The notes: generated by a model from the letters alone, not told the origin. A DNA stretch of 53,905 nt from Oxalobacter sp. OttesenSCG-928-P03 (GCA_030269625.1 JAJDFZ010000008.1:1-53905), one strand, 5' to 3'. Shown: positions 9,276 through 17,609, counted from the stretch's first letter. Numbers and translations are program-made.

Positions 9276-10388
9276 ATGCCGATTTCCACTACCGAAGAAA
9301 TTATTGAAGCCTTTCGTGCCGGGCAGATGGTCGTTCTCGTTGATGACGAAGACCGTGAAAATGAGGGGGACCTGATCCTGGCAGCCGATTTCGTGACGCC
9401 TGAAGCCATCAATTTCATGGTCACGCATGCACGGGGCCTGGTCTGCCTGACCCTGACAGAAGAGCGATGCAATCAGCTCGGCCTGGAATTAATGACCCGC
9501 GATAACGGCGGAAAATTCAATACGGCCTTTACCCTGTCCATTGAGGCAAAAGAGGGGGTCACAACAGGTATTTCGGCGCATGATCGTGCCCGGACCGTAC
9601 AGGCCGCCGTGGCAAAAGACGCCAAACCCGAAGACATTGTCCAGCCGGGTCATATCTTTCCAATCAAGGCACGGCCCGGGGGGGTGCTGATGCGGGCAGG
9701 CCATACCGAGGCAGGATGTGATCTCGCCGAACTGGCCGGCCTGACACCGGCAAGTGTCATATGCGAGGTGCTCAATGAAGACGGCTCCATGTCCCGCCTG
9801 CCTGATCTCCTGAAATTTGCAGAAAAGCACGGCATCCGCGTCGGCACCATTGCTGACCTGATCCGCTATCGCAGCCAGCACGAAAGTATTATTGAAAGAA
9901 CCGGCGAACGGGTCTTCAATACCCCGTTTGGCACATTTGATGCGGTTGCCTATCGTGACAAGCCCAGCGGCTCAGCCCACCTGGCGCTATATCATGGCAA
10001 AATTGAAACCGACAAGGAAACCCTGGTGCGGGTTCACCAGCCGGTTTCGCTGATAGACCTGATTGAAACCGAAATCACCAGCCACTCCTGGAATATGGCT
10101 GCGGCCATGAAGGCAATTCACACCGCGGAGCGGGGAGTTATGGTACTGTTAAACTGTGAAGAAACAGCAGAAGACGTCCTTTCCCGTTTTAACCGGCAGG
10201 ATCATTCGGAAAATCCGTCATCAGCGCGAGCTGACAGCCGCGATCTTCGCACCTATGGTATTGGCGCCCAGATTCTGCGTGATCTGGGAGTTGGCAGGAT
10301 GCGGCTTTTGGCCAATCCGAGAAAAATGCCATCGATGGCCGGATTCAACCTTGATATCACGGGCTACCAGGAAAAATCAGGAGACTGA
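9276..10388 (+). CDS. ribB: 3,4-dihydroxy-2-butanone-4-phosphate synthase with degenerate GTP cyclohydrolase II domain
   Basis: A 370-residue RibBA-type protein. Residues 1-200 are a clear DHBP synthase ([18 protein letters not shown], the RAGHTEA loop), making the four-carbon precursor of riboflavin from ribulose 5-phosphate. Residues about 205-365 keep the GCHII fold, including [22 protein letters not shown], but the zinc-binding cysteine cluster of GCHII is absent: after RVH the sequence is [10 protein letters not shown]. The second domain is therefore predicted inactive for GTP, as in several betaproteobacterial homologs, and a separate ribA should exist outside this window. It heads ribB-ribH-nusB; ribH starts 30 bases downstream. 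Confidence 0.9.
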   Translation: MPISTTEEIIEAFRAGQMVVLVDDEDRENEGDLILAADFVTPEAINFMVTHARGLVCLTLTEERCNQLGLELMTRDNGGKFNTAFTLSIEAKEGVTTGISAHDRARTVQAAVAKDAKPEDIVQPGHIFPIKARPGGVLMRAGHTEAGCDLAELAGLTPASVICEVLNEDGSMSRLPDLLKFAEKHGIRVGTIADLIRYRSQHESIIERTGERVFNTPFGTFDAVAYRDKPSGSAHLALYHGKIETDKETLVRVHQPVSLIDLIETEITSHSWNMAAAMKAIHTAERGVMVLLNCEETAEDVLSRFNRQDHSENPSSARADSRDLRTYGIGAQILRDLGVGRMRLLANPRKMPSMAGFNLDITGYQEKSGD

Positions 10389-10418
10389 TTTTTCATCCTT
10401 CACTTTTGGAGACAATCT

Positions 10419-10916
10419 ATGAACATTGCTACCTTTAAAATTGATTTGCAAGGCGAAGATTTGCGCATTGGCATTGTTCAATCGCGTTTCAATGAGGATA
10501 TCTGCCAGGGGCTGCTTTCCGCCTGCCTGACAGAACTGAATCGCCTGGGGATTGCGGAAGAGGACATTCTGATTGCAACCGTCCCCGGCGCACTCGAGAT
10601 TCCGCTTATTCTGCAAAAAATGGCTGAATCCCAGCAATTTGACGCCCTGATTGCTGTAGGCGCTGTCATTCGGGGAGAAACCTATCACTTCGAAATTGTG
10701 TCAAACGAATCAGCGGCCGGCATTTCCCGTGTCGGACTTGATTATGGCATTCCCATCGTCAATGCCATCCTGACAACCGACACAGACGAACAGGCCGAGA
10801 CCCGCATGGTAGAAAAAGGAACCGATGCCGCACGGATTGCCGTCGAAATGGCCAATCTGACCATCTCGCTTGAAGAACTTGATGCCACAGCAGAAGAACA
10901 GGAAGAAGACGAGTAA
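10419..10916 (+). CDS. ribH: 6,7-dimethyl-8-ribityllumazine synthase
   Basis: A 165-residue lumazine synthase joining the RibB and RibD branches of riboflavin synthesis. Signature segments are [12 protein letters not shown], the VPGALEIPL loop, [13 protein letters not shown] with the catalytic-type histidine, and the GTDAA-R motif. The C-terminal tail is very acidic (about 12 Glu/Asp in the last 20 residues), longer than needed for the fold. The start ATG follows a GGAG site. It sits between ribB and nusB, the usual betaproteobacterial order. Confidence 0.95.
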   Translation: MNIATFKIDLQGEDLRIGIVQSRFNEDICQGLLSACLTELNRLGIAEEDILIATVPGALEIPLILQKMAESQQFDALIAVGAVIRGETYHFEIVSNESAAGISRVGLDYGIPIVNAILTTDTDEQAETRMVEKGTDAARIAVEMANLTISLEELDATAEEQEEDE

Positions 10917-10975
10917 CGTTAATCCCCGTAAAAAGCGGTTACGATTCCCGTCTTTTCCCGGCAGAAAGCCCTATC

Positions 10976-11446
10976 ATGAAAGCCAAAAACACACACGCGA
11001 ACCCGAACAAAAACCGTTCTCCGCGGCGCCGTTCCCGCGAATTCGCCTTACAGGCACTGTACCAGTGGCTGCTGAACCAGGATGACGCACCCGTCATCAT
11101 TGAGCATATCCGCCAGGCACATGGCTTTGAAAAAGCCGATACCGACCATTTTGTCACCCTGGTTTCCGGCACTATCAAGGATGCCAATCGTCTGCGCGAA
11201 GAAATCGCCCCGCTTCTTGATCGCACGATCGAAGAACTCTCTCCCGTTGAACACGCCATTCTCCTTTTGGGAGCCCATGAGCTTGATGCGCATATTGAAA
11301 TACCTTATCGCGTCGTCATCAATGAAGCTGTCGAACTGACCAAATCATTTGGCGGTATTGACGGCCATAAATTCGTCAATGGCGTACTGGATAAACTGGC
11401 CGCCAAAATGCGTGCCGTCGAAGTCGACGCGGATCGCAAAAAATAA
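10976..11446 (+). CDS. nusB: Transcription antitermination factor NusB
   Basis: A 156-residue all-helical protein that binds boxA of rRNA leaders with NusE/S10. Typical segments are [17 protein letters not shown] near the start, then [16 protein letters not shown] and the C-terminal [32 protein letters not shown]. The N-terminal 17 residues are basic and unstructured. Last gene of ribB-ribH-nusB, followed at once by a strong terminator. Confidence 0.95.
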   Translation: MKAKNTHANPNKNRSPRRRSREFALQALYQWLLNQDDAPVIIEHIRQAHGFEKADTDHFVTLVSGTIKDANRLREEIAPLLDRTIEELSPVEHAILLLGAHELDAHIEIPYRVVINEAVELTKSFGGIDGHKFVNGVLDKLAAKMRAVEVDADRKK

Positions 11447-11475
11447 AACAGGCAGCATCTGCTGCCTGTTTTTGT
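11447..11475. terminator. Terminator after nusB, shared with metF
   Basis: Stem AACAGGCAGC at 11447-11456 pairs with GCTGCCTGTT at 11461-11470, four-base loop, then T5. A run before the stem makes it usable for the convergent metF. Confidence 0.92.
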
Positions 11476-11489
11476 CCTTGTCCGCTCCC

Positions 11490-12335
11490 TCAGACCCGAT
11501 AACCGACCGTTCGAAGCCGTTCACATAGCGCCTCAACCGGCCCGGCCTGGTTCAGGCTGTAAAAATGAAACCCGGGGGCGCCACCAGCCAGTAACTGCTC
11601 ACACAACCGGGTCACGACATCCAGGCCAAAATCGCGCAAAGAATCCAGATCATCGCCATAACTCTCCAGTTTCAGGCGTATCCAGCGCGGGATTTCAGCA
11701 CCGCAGGTATCTGAAAACCGGGCCAGGCTGGTGTAATTGGTAATCGGCATAATGCCCGCAATAACAGGAATATCAACCCCTTCCTTCCGCACATTTTCGA
11801 CAAAACGGAAATAGGCATCCGGATTGTAAAAATACTGCGTAATGGCAGCATCAGCTCCTGCACGGACCTTTCTGACAAAATTTATCAGATCCTCCTGCGG
11901 TGATTTGGCTTCCGGATGCATCTCCGGATACGCGGCCACATCGATGTAAAACCAGTCTCCGGTTTCTGCCCGGACAAATTCAACAAGCTCATTGGCATAA
12001 TGAAACTCGCCCAGTTCGCCGTAGGGATTGGGCAGGTCGCCCCGTAATGCAACGAGATGCCGGATACCAAGCGATTTGTACTCCATGATTTTTTCACGGA
12101 TAGTCTGGCGGGATGTCCCGATGCAGGTGACGTGTGGTGCCGCTCGCTGCCCTTCCTGATGAATCTGAAGCGCAACATCCTGTGTTCCGTCCTGTGTCGA
12201 GCCGCCAGCCCCCAGAGTCACCGAAAAATATTCCGGCGATAACGGATACAACCGGGCGCGGGTTTGCCGCAATTTCTCACAGGCCTCCGGTGTCTTGGGA
12301 GGAAAAAACTCAATACTGAAATGATGAGATGACAT
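11490..12335 (-). CDS. metF: Methylenetetrahydrofolate reductase
   Basis: A 281-residue MTHFR that reduces 5,10-methylene-THF to 5-methyl-THF for methionine synthesis, a FAD enzyme with a TIM-barrel fold. Seen: SIEFFPPKTPE at the start (catalytic-type Glu), SVTLGAGGST, HLVALRGDLP and TQYFYN. Length is normal. Its ATG follows directly on the stop codon of the membrane protein gene upstream, so translation is probably coupled. It is the last gene of the ahcY operon, and thus under the SAH riboswitch. Confidence 0.95.
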   Translation of the reverse strand: MSSHHFSIEFFPPKTPEACEKLRQTRARLYPLSPEYFSVTLGAGGSTQDGTQDVALQIHQEGQRAAPHVTCIGTSRQTIREKIMEYKSLGIRHLVALRGDLPNPYGELGEFHYANELVEFVRAETGDWFYIDVAAYPEMHPEAKSPQEDLINFVRKVRAGADAAITQYFYNPDAYFRFVENVRKEGVDIPVIAGIMPITNYTSLARFSDTCGAEIPRWIRLKLESYGDDLDSLRDFGLDVVTRLCEQLLAGGAPGFHFYSLNQAGPVEALCERLRTVGYRV

Positions 12336-12719
12336 TTAGTTCTTCAATAATAAAGTAGATAACGCCCACGAAATAATACTGTACAACAAGGCGCCACCGA
12401 CAGCAGACCAGAAACCGGCCACATGAAACCCGGAAACCAGGTTTGAGACCAGCCAGAACATCAGCCCGTTAATGACAAAGATAAACAGGCCCAGTGTCAT
12501 GACCGTAACCGGCAATGTCAACAGCACCAGAGCCGGCCTGATCAATGCATTGATCAGGCCCAGGACCAGCGCCGCAACAAGCGCGGCGCCAAAGCTGCTG
12601 ATCGTAATGGATGACATCAGATACGGCAGCGAAAAAAGCGCTATCGTATTAATCAGCCAGACGACCACCCAGCGTATCAGGTCATTTCGTGTCGGGGAAT
12701 CGCGCTCTGTGGGCAACAT
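12336..12719 (-). CDS. Phage-holin-family small membrane protein
   Basis: A 127-residue protein with four hydrophobic helices (roughly 15-33, 42-65, 72-92, 100-122) and the LGLINALIRPALVLLTLPVTVMTLGLF stretch typical of the YvlD/phage-holin-like family (DUF-type membrane proteins). Function unknown; the name does not imply lysis. The gene is placed between ahcY (7-base gap) and metF (no gap), an order common in Burkholderiales, which suggests a conserved but unexplained link to methyl metabolism. Confidence 0.85.
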   Translation of the reverse strand: MLPTERDSPTRNDLIRWVVVWLINTIALFSLPYLMSSITISSFGAALVAALVLGLINALIRPALVLLTLPVTVMTLGLFIFVINGLMFWLVSNLVSGFHVAGFWSAVGGALLYSIISWALSTLLLKN

Positions 12720-12726
12720 TTATGGA

Positions 12727-14142
12727 TTAATAACGATAATGATCCGGTTTGTATGGCCCATCCTTGTTAACACCAATGTATGCCGCCTGCTCATCGGTCA
12801 ATTCCGTAAGCTGGGAATTCAGCTTTTTGAGTTGCAGACGCGCCACTTTTTCATCCAGATGCTTCGGCAGCGTATAAACCCCGACCGGATAGGCTGCTGT
12901 ATTGGTAAACAACTCAATCTGGGCGATCGTCTGGTTGGCAAATGATGAACTCATGACATAAGAGGGATGCCCTGTTCCACACCCCAGATTCACCAGGCGG
13001 CCTTCTGCCAGCAAAATGATCCGGTGCCCGTCAGGGAAAATCACATGATCCACCTGGGGCTTGATGTTTTCCCACTGGCACTGCCTGAGGCTGGCCACAT
13101 CAATTTCATTATCGAAATGGCCAATATTGCAGACAATCGCCTGATCCTTCATCCGCTGCATGTGTTCATACGTAATCACATGATAATTACCCGTTGCCGT
13201 CACGAAAATATCGCCATGTTCAGCGGCATAATCCATGGTCACGACACGGTAGCCTTCCATTGCCGCCTGAAGCGCGCAAATCGGATCAATTTCGGTTACC
13301 CAGACCTGGGCGGAAAGTGCGCGCAGGGCCTGTGCCGAGCCCTTACCCACATCGCCGTATCCACAAACCACCGCAATCTTGCCGGCAACCATGACATCCG
13401 TTGCGCGCTTGATACCGTCAACCAGTGACTCACGGCAGCCGTAGAGATTATCGAACTTGGATTTGGTAACCGAATCATTCACATTGATAGCCGGAAAACT
13501 GAGCTTGCCTTCCTTGTGCATCTGGTAAAGCCGGTTAACGCCCGTCGTCGTTTCTTCCGTTACCCCTTTAATGTGAGCCAGGCGCTTGGAATACCACTCC
13601 GAATCGATCGCGAGATAGCGCTTGATGGCATTAAACAGGCACACTTCTTCTTCCGAGCCCGGATTGTTCAAAACAGAAAGGTCCTTCTCGGCACGGCTGC
13701 CCAGATGCAGCAGCAATGTCGCGTCACCGCCATCATCCAGAATCATGTTGGAATAGCCGCCATCCGGCCATTCAAAAATCCGGTGTGTAAATTCCCAATA
13801 CTCATCCAGTGTCTCGCCCTTATAGGCAAAAACAGGCGTCCCGCCAGAAGCGATCGCCGCCGCGGCATGATCCTGCGTGGAATAAATATTGCATGAAGCC
13901 CAGCGAACCTCAGCTCCCAGCGCTTCCAGTGTCTGGATCAGTACCGCTGTCTGGATAGTCATATGCAGCGAACCGGTAATGCGGGCGCCCTTTAATGGCT
14001 GGCTCTCGGCATATTCTTCACGAATTGCCATCAATCCTGGCATTTCGGTTTCAGCAATCCTGATTTCCTTGTGGCCCCAGTCGGCCAGATTGATATCTGC
14101 AATAACGCAGTCGTTTTTGATGTTGGTAACAGCGTTCATCAC
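12727..14142 (-). CDS. ahcY: S-adenosylhomocysteinase
   Basis: A 471-residue SAH hydrolase that removes the inhibitory product of methylation, giving adenosine and homocysteine, with tightly bound NAD. Seen: ADWGHKEI near residue 20, the [16 protein letters not shown] segment with the catalytic lysine, the NAD-binding [11 protein letters not shown], and the KPDHYRY C-terminus. Full length, with the insert typical of bacterial enzymes. First gene of ahcY-membrane protein-metF and controlled by the SAH riboswitch at 14172-14300. Confidence 0.97.
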   Translation of the reverse strand: MMNAVTNIKNDCVIADINLADWGHKEIRIAETEMPGLMAIREEYAESQPLKGARITGSLHMTIQTAVLIQTLEALGAEVRWASCNIYSTQDHAAAAIASGGTPVFAYKGETLDEYWEFTHRIFEWPDGGYSNMILDDGGDATLLLHLGSRAEKDLSVLNNPGSEEEVCLFNAIKRYLAIDSEWYSKRLAHIKGVTEETTTGVNRLYQMHKEGKLSFPAINVNDSVTKSKFDNLYGCRESLVDGIKRATDVMVAGKIAVVCGYGDVGKGSAQALRALSAQVWVTEIDPICALQAAMEGYRVVTMDYAAEHGDIFVTATGNYHVITYEHMQRMKDQAIVCNIGHFDNEIDVASLRQCQWENIKPQVDHVIFPDGHRIILLAEGRLVNLGCGTGHPSYVMSSSFANQTIAQIELFTNTAAYPVGVYTLPKHLDEKVARLQLKKLNSQLTELTDEQAAYIGVNKDGPYKPDHYRY

Positions 14143-14171
14143 GCCCCCCTTTCTCGAAGATAATAGAAAAA

Positions 14172-14300
14172 AGTAACGTGAGCGCCGTTAAAAAGAAAAA
14201 CCGAGCCTGGCAAAATAAATCAGCAATCCCATCATTTTCCGCAAATACGGGAAATGGAAAAGCGATGTTTCGGTTTATTTCGTCGCAACGCTCCTCGGTG
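14172..14300 (-). promoter_or_regulatory. SAH riboswitch in the ahcY leader
   Basis: Read on the minus strand, the leader has the SAH-riboswitch core: CCGAGGAGCG-UUGC (from 14298), then GCCAGGCUCGG (14211-14201), then ACGGCGCUCA (14188-14179). P1 pairs CCGAG with CUCGG; the pseudoknot helix pairs GAGCGUUG with CGGCGCUC. These match the known Ralstonia-type consensus almost base for base. Between them the P2 arm is unusually long (about 75 bases, pairing AAATAAA with TTTATTT). In this class SAH binding raises expression of ahcY, here also metF. The element ends about 30 bases before the ahcY start, near its ribosome-binding site. Confidence 0.93.
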
Positions 14301-14306
14301 ACAGCT

Positions 14307-14312
14307 ATCATA
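14307..14312 (-). promoter_or_regulatory. Probable -10 box of ahcY operon
   Basis: TATGAT on the minus strand places the transcript start near 14300, exactly at the 5-prime edge of the riboswitch P1 stem. Confidence 0.5.
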
Positions 14313-14365
14313 TCACCAATTTCAGCGAGCGGGGCAAAAATTTCCACACAGCAATTTTTGTGCAG

Positions 14366-15298
14366 TTAATCTCCAAAGAGGGAGCCGATTTCCAGCCCTT
14401 TTTCGCGGAGAAATGTTATCGCAGGGCACTTGGAAGAATTGGGCGGACGAACAGAAAAAACCTCAATCTGCCCGCCATGAGCCGTTATCCGGAAACTCTT
14501 TTCACCAATTTCCGAAATGGTGCCTGGCCGTCCCTTGACATCACAGAACCGGGGAAACAGATGTTTGCGGGCGCTGTAAAGCTGGATTTTCTCCCCATTC
14601 AGGGTCGTCCATGCTCCCGGCGCCGGGTCGCTTCCCCTGATCAGGTTATAGATCTGGCTGACATGCATATGCCATTTGATTTCAGCTTCAGGTGCCCGAA
14701 ACCAGCCCTCGTAATTGGCTTGCGCTTCATCCTGTACCGTCTCAACATGTTTGCCGGCAACAACCAGGTCTGCTGCTTCAAGCATGGCTTCCACACCCAG
14801 GGGAAACAGCTGGTCAAAATAAATACTGCCCAGCGTGTCGTCCGGCAGAATGGGAATCTTTTTCTGGAGAATCACCGGCCCTTCATCCATCCCGTCTGTT
14901 GGGCGAAAGATAGTCAGGCCGGTTTCGGTTTCGCCACAGACAATCGGCCAGTTGATGGAGCTGGGACCACGATATTTGGGCAACAGGGAAGGATGGTACT
15001 GTATGGTGCCGTGTCGAGGTATATTCACGAAATTCTGTGGCGCAAACTGCAGGACAAACGCCATGATGCCGATATCTGCATCCAGACTTTTCATGGCTTC
15101 TTTTGCCGCCGGATCTGTCAGATTCGGCATCTGGAAAACCGGGATATTCCTTTTCTCTGCCTCGACGCGCAAAGGATCAGGTGAAGCGCCCGGCTTTTCC
15201 GGCGCAACAAAAACACCCGCTACCTCATCAGCACGATTCAGGAAAGCCTCCAAAACAGCTTTTCCAAAACTCTGCTGACCGATAATCGCAATCCGCAT
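14366..15298 (-). CDS. Stand-alone 10-formyltetrahydrofolate hydrolase-like formyltransferase
   Basis: A 310-residue protein of the formyltransferase fold. It resembles the N-terminal hydrolase domain of 10-formyl-THF dehydrogenase (ALDH1L) more than methionyl-tRNA formyltransferase: IIGQQSFGKAVLEAF at the start, DPLRVEAEKRNIPVF, YHPSLLPKYRGPSSINW with the catalytic His, TDGMDEGP with the catalytic Asp, then YEGWFRAPEAEIKW and IRGSDPAPGAW. There is no aldehyde dehydrogenase domain. The catalytic residues are present, so it should bind formyl-THF; whether it hydrolyses it or moves the formyl group to another acceptor is open. It starts 13 bases past the frc terminator, on the same strand, after a GGAG site, and so may be read by leakage from frc. 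Confidence 0.8.
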   Translation of the reverse strand: MRIAIIGQQSFGKAVLEAFLNRADEVAGVFVAPEKPGASPDPLRVEAEKRNIPVFQMPNLTDPAAKEAMKSLDADIGIMAFVLQFAPQNFVNIPRHGTIQYHPSLLPKYRGPSSINWPIVCGETETGLTIFRPTDGMDEGPVILQKKIPILPDDTLGSIYFDQLFPLGVEAMLEAADLVVAGKHVETVQDEAQANYEGWFRAPEAEIKWHMHVSQIYNLIRGSDPAPGAWTTLNGEKIQLYSARKHLFPRFCDVKGRPGTISEIGEKSFRITAHGGQIEVFSVRPPNSSKCPAITFLREKGLEIGSLFGD

Positions 15299-15310
15299 AA
15301 TTTACTCCAG

Positions 15311-15346
15311 AGAAAAAAATGGATGGGTGACTTTCATCACCCATCC
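15311..15346 (-). terminator. Intrinsic terminator after frc
   Basis: On the minus strand a 10-bp perfect stem (GGATGGGTGA / TCACCCATCC, 15321-15346) with a six-base loop is followed by ATTTTTTTC. It separates frc from the formyltransferase-like gene by a probable partial stop. Confidence 0.88.
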
Positions 15347-15355
15347 TGGCTTGTA

Positions 15356-15380
15356 TTTAATGAACTAGACGTTCATTAAA
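15356..15380. repeat. Perfect 10-bp inverted repeat between frc and its terminator
   Basis: TTTAATGAAC (15356-15365) and GTTCATTAAA (15371-15380) around a five-base loop, 23 bases after the frc stop and before the terminator. AT-rich; may be a 3-prime stabilising hairpin in the mRNA or a protein-binding site. Confidence 0.6.
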
Positions 15381-15402
15381 ACATACACGCTTTCCGCTTC
15401 AA

Positions 15403-16692
15403 TTATTTTTTCGGCGGGTTGGTGTATGCACCGGCTTCCACCAGACGCTTGTAGTCGTCATCGGAGAAACCGCAAACTTCCTTGGTAATTTGCTCGTTGT
15501 GCTCACCCAGGCCCGGAGACGGGAGGATCTTGTCAACGCAACCCAGTGACAGTTTGACCGGCATACCAACGGTGTTGTAGTCACCTTCCGGATGACCTTC
15601 AACCAGCGGCCACATATCACGGAATTTCACATGCGGATCCGCAACAACTTCTGAGGTATCCAGTACCGGACCGCATGGGATGTCCAGCTCATTGAAGCGT
15701 GCCGTTACTTCGAACTTGGTGTAGTTCTTGGTGTACTCGGAAACATACTTCCAGAACTCAACCTGGTTCTTGTTACGTGCAGCAGCAGGTGCAAAACGCT
15801 CATCATCCGGAGCAAGACCGATTTCCTGCAGCAGGACTGGAACGACCGGAGCCTGTGCAACCATGTAGACATAGTCATTTGGACCAAATGGCTTACATGG
15901 AATAGCGTTACCGATATGGCCACCGCCGGAATCGTTAAGCGCACGCGGAACGTAGGTCAGACCCAGGGTCGGCGGGCCATACTCTGCCAGTTCAGCAGTG
16001 CCGCCCAGCAGGCGGAGGTGGTCACGGAATTTCACACGGCAGAGGTTCATGACAGACTCCTGCATCGCGCAATCCACTTCCTGGCCTTTGCCGCCATTGT
16101 GCGTACGATGATACAGCGCAGCAACAATACCCAGCGCCAGATGGACACCGGTACCACTGTCACCGATAAACGCGCCGCTGATGGTCGGCGGGCCATTCGG
16201 ATCACCGGTTACGGACATCGCGCCACCCATTGCCTGTGCAATCGGCTCATAAGCCTTGTAATCCGTGTATGGTCCAGCAGCGCCGAAACCTTTAATGGAA
16301 GCAATGATCAGGGCAGGATTGAGTGCGTGCAGCTTATCGTTAGGATAACCCAGACGATTCAGTACGCCAGGACCAAAGTTATCCATGATCACATCGCACT
16401 TCCTGATGAGCTCTTCGAATACTTCCTGACCAGCCTTGCTCTTCATGTTGACAGTAATGGAACGCTTGTTACTGTTCAGCATTTTGAAATAGAAGCTTTC
16501 CTGACGCTTGCCGTCTACTACGTGAGCAAGCTGCTGACGGGTGATGTCACCGGTCGGTGCTTCAAATTTAATGACGTCGGCGCCCAACCATGCCAGAAGC
16601 TGGGATGATGTGGGACCGGCCTGTACGTGGGTCATGTCAAGAATACGTACGCCAGACAATGCTTTGTCTGTTGGGATTGGATAATTACCCAT
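15403..16692 (-). CDS. frc: Formyl-CoA:oxalate CoA-transferase (class III)
   Basis: A 429-residue class III CoA-transferase that passes CoA from formyl-CoA to oxalate, giving oxalyl-CoA for Oxc. Likeness to O. formigenes Frc is clear: DMTHVQAGP (Frc has DFTHVQAGP), NSNKRSI, DNFGPGVLNRLG, GPPTISGAFIGDSGTGVHL with Asp178 at the position of the catalytic Asp169, and GGGHIG at the glycine loop (Frc GGGGQ). The position of Frc Trp48 is Gln54 here. The C-terminal half is more diverged. It might prefer another CoA donor such as acetyl-CoA, but the oxlT/oxc context favours oxalate. Strong GGAGGAAAA site upstream. Divergent from the Crp/Fnr-type regulator across 308 bases that hold two FNR-like boxes. 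Confidence 0.88.
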   Translation of the reverse strand: MGNYPIPTDKALSGVRILDMTHVQAGPTSSQLLAWLGADVIKFEAPTGDITRQQLAHVVDGKRQESFYFKMLNSNKRSITVNMKSKAGQEVFEELIRKCDVIMDNFGPGVLNRLGYPNDKLHALNPALIIASIKGFGAAGPYTDYKAYEPIAQAMGGAMSVTGDPNGPPTISGAFIGDSGTGVHLALGIVAALYHRTHNGGKGQEVDCAMQESVMNLCRVKFRDHLRLLGGTAELAEYGPPTLGLTYVPRALNDSGGGHIGNAIPCKPFGPNDYVYMVAQAPVVPVLLQEIGLAPDDERFAPAAARNKNQVEFWKYVSEYTKNYTKFEVTARFNELDIPCGPVLDTSEVVADPHVKFRDMWPLVEGHPEGDYNTVGMPVKLSLGCVDKILPSPGLGEHNEQITKEVCGFSDDDYKRLVEAGAYTNPPKK

Positions 16693-16866
16693 GATGTGTT
16701 TTCCTCCAATTGTTGGTGTGCGCTGTTAAATACAACTCCCTCTCGCCAAAGGAATGACATCTTATACTCCCTCAGCAAGGGGCAAACCAGATAACCTTAA
16801 TACCCAGCAGGTTCCCTTCTCCTTGCAGCGTGGCTACAATTACCCACCAAATATTTAAGCTCACAT

Positions 16867-16872
16867 ATCATA
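16867..16872 (-). promoter_or_regulatory. Probable -10 box of frc
   Basis: TATGAT on the minus strand, giving a start near 16860-16861. The centre of the FNR-like box at 16896-16909 then lies at about -41.5 to -42.5, the spacing of class II Crp/Fnr-activated promoters, and no good -35 hexamer is needed. Confidence 0.5.
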
Positions 16873-16895
16873 GCCTCACTTGACCGAATATATAC

Positions 16896-16909
16896 TTGAC
16901 GAAGGTCAA
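16896..16909. promoter_or_regulatory. FNR-like operator 1 (frc/regulator)
   Basis: Perfect palindrome TTGAC-GAAG-GTCAA, the half-site and N4 spacing of Fnr-type sites. Lies 204 bases before frc and 91 before the regulator start. Confidence 0.75.
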
Positions 16910-16935
16910 TTTTTGCATTTCGAGCCAACAGATTC

Positions 16936-16949
16936 TTGATCTTTGTCAA
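16936..16949. promoter_or_regulatory. FNR-like operator 2 (frc/regulator)
   Basis: TTGAT-CTTT-GTCAA, exactly 40 bases (about four helical turns) from operator 1 and 51 bases before the regulator ATG. Its place near the regulator promoter suits autoregulation. The rest of 16693-17000 is AT-rich without genes. Confidence 0.7.
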
Positions 16950-17000
16950 TTTTTTTGAGATGCTTCGTTATGTGACATCAAAACATTAAATTGAATATTC

Positions 17001-17609
17001 ATGGCACTCATCGCAAATCATCCTGAAAAAAATATTATTCGTGTGCAGCTCTCGCAAAACTGCATACTGAAAGAACTGACGCAACAGGAATTGCTGGAGC
17101 TTGAACCGCACCTGGACGTTTCGGATCATGTCAAGGGCGATTGCCTGACCCACCAGGGAGACCGTGATCTTGATGTGATCTTTGTTCTGGATGGCATCCT
17201 GAAAAGAGCTGTTGCCAATCAGCACGCCAAGGAAATGATCCTGCGCTTTACCAGCGAGCGGTATATGGAAGCAACCTATGCGTCATGGCGGCTGAACAAG
17301 GCGGCATCATTCAGTATTATTGCCGTCACCAAAACCCGGGTAGCCCGTATCGCCATGCCAGCCTGGTCAGCCTATATTGAGGACAAGCCCAAGCTGAAAC
17401 AGTTTTTTGAACTGGAAGTCATGCGCATCATGAGCAGCATCATGTCTCACACCATCACACTGCACCTTCTGGATGCGCCAGGACGCGTACACCGCTTCCT
17501 GCGCAAGCATCCGGACCTGTTTGACCGGATGCCAAAAAAAGAACTCGCATCCTATTTGAATCTTTCACCCGAAACACTGAGCCGCCTGAAAAATCAGGGG
17601 AAAATTTAA
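17001..17609 (+). CDS. Crp/Fnr-family regulator, candidate oxalate regulator
   Basis: A 202-residue Crp/Fnr-type protein: a cyclic-nucleotide-binding-like beta-roll (about 20-130), a long dimerisation helix (130-155) and a C-terminal helix-turn-helix (about 176-196). The recognition helix SPETLSRL has Glu191, Ser194 and Arg195, the E-x-x-S-R pattern by which FNR reads TTGAT-type half-sites, not the R-E-x-x-x-R of CRP. Unlike FNR it lacks the N-terminal cysteine cluster (only Cys21 and Cys48), and the cAMP-binding R-S/T pattern is missing, so its signal is unknown. It ends only seven residues after the recognition helix, a short form. It is divergent from frc and next to oxlT; boxes it could read lie before frc, oxlT and oxc. 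Confidence 0.85.
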   Translation: MALIANHPEKNIIRVQLSQNCILKELTQQELLELEPHLDVSDHVKGDCLTHQGDRDLDVIFVLDGILKRAVANQHAKEMILRFTSERYMEATYASWRLNKAASFSIIAVTKTRVARIAMPAWSAYIEDKPKLKQFFELEVMRIMSSIMSHTITLHLLDAPGRVHRFLRKHPDLFDRMPKKELASYLNLSPETLSRLKNQGKI

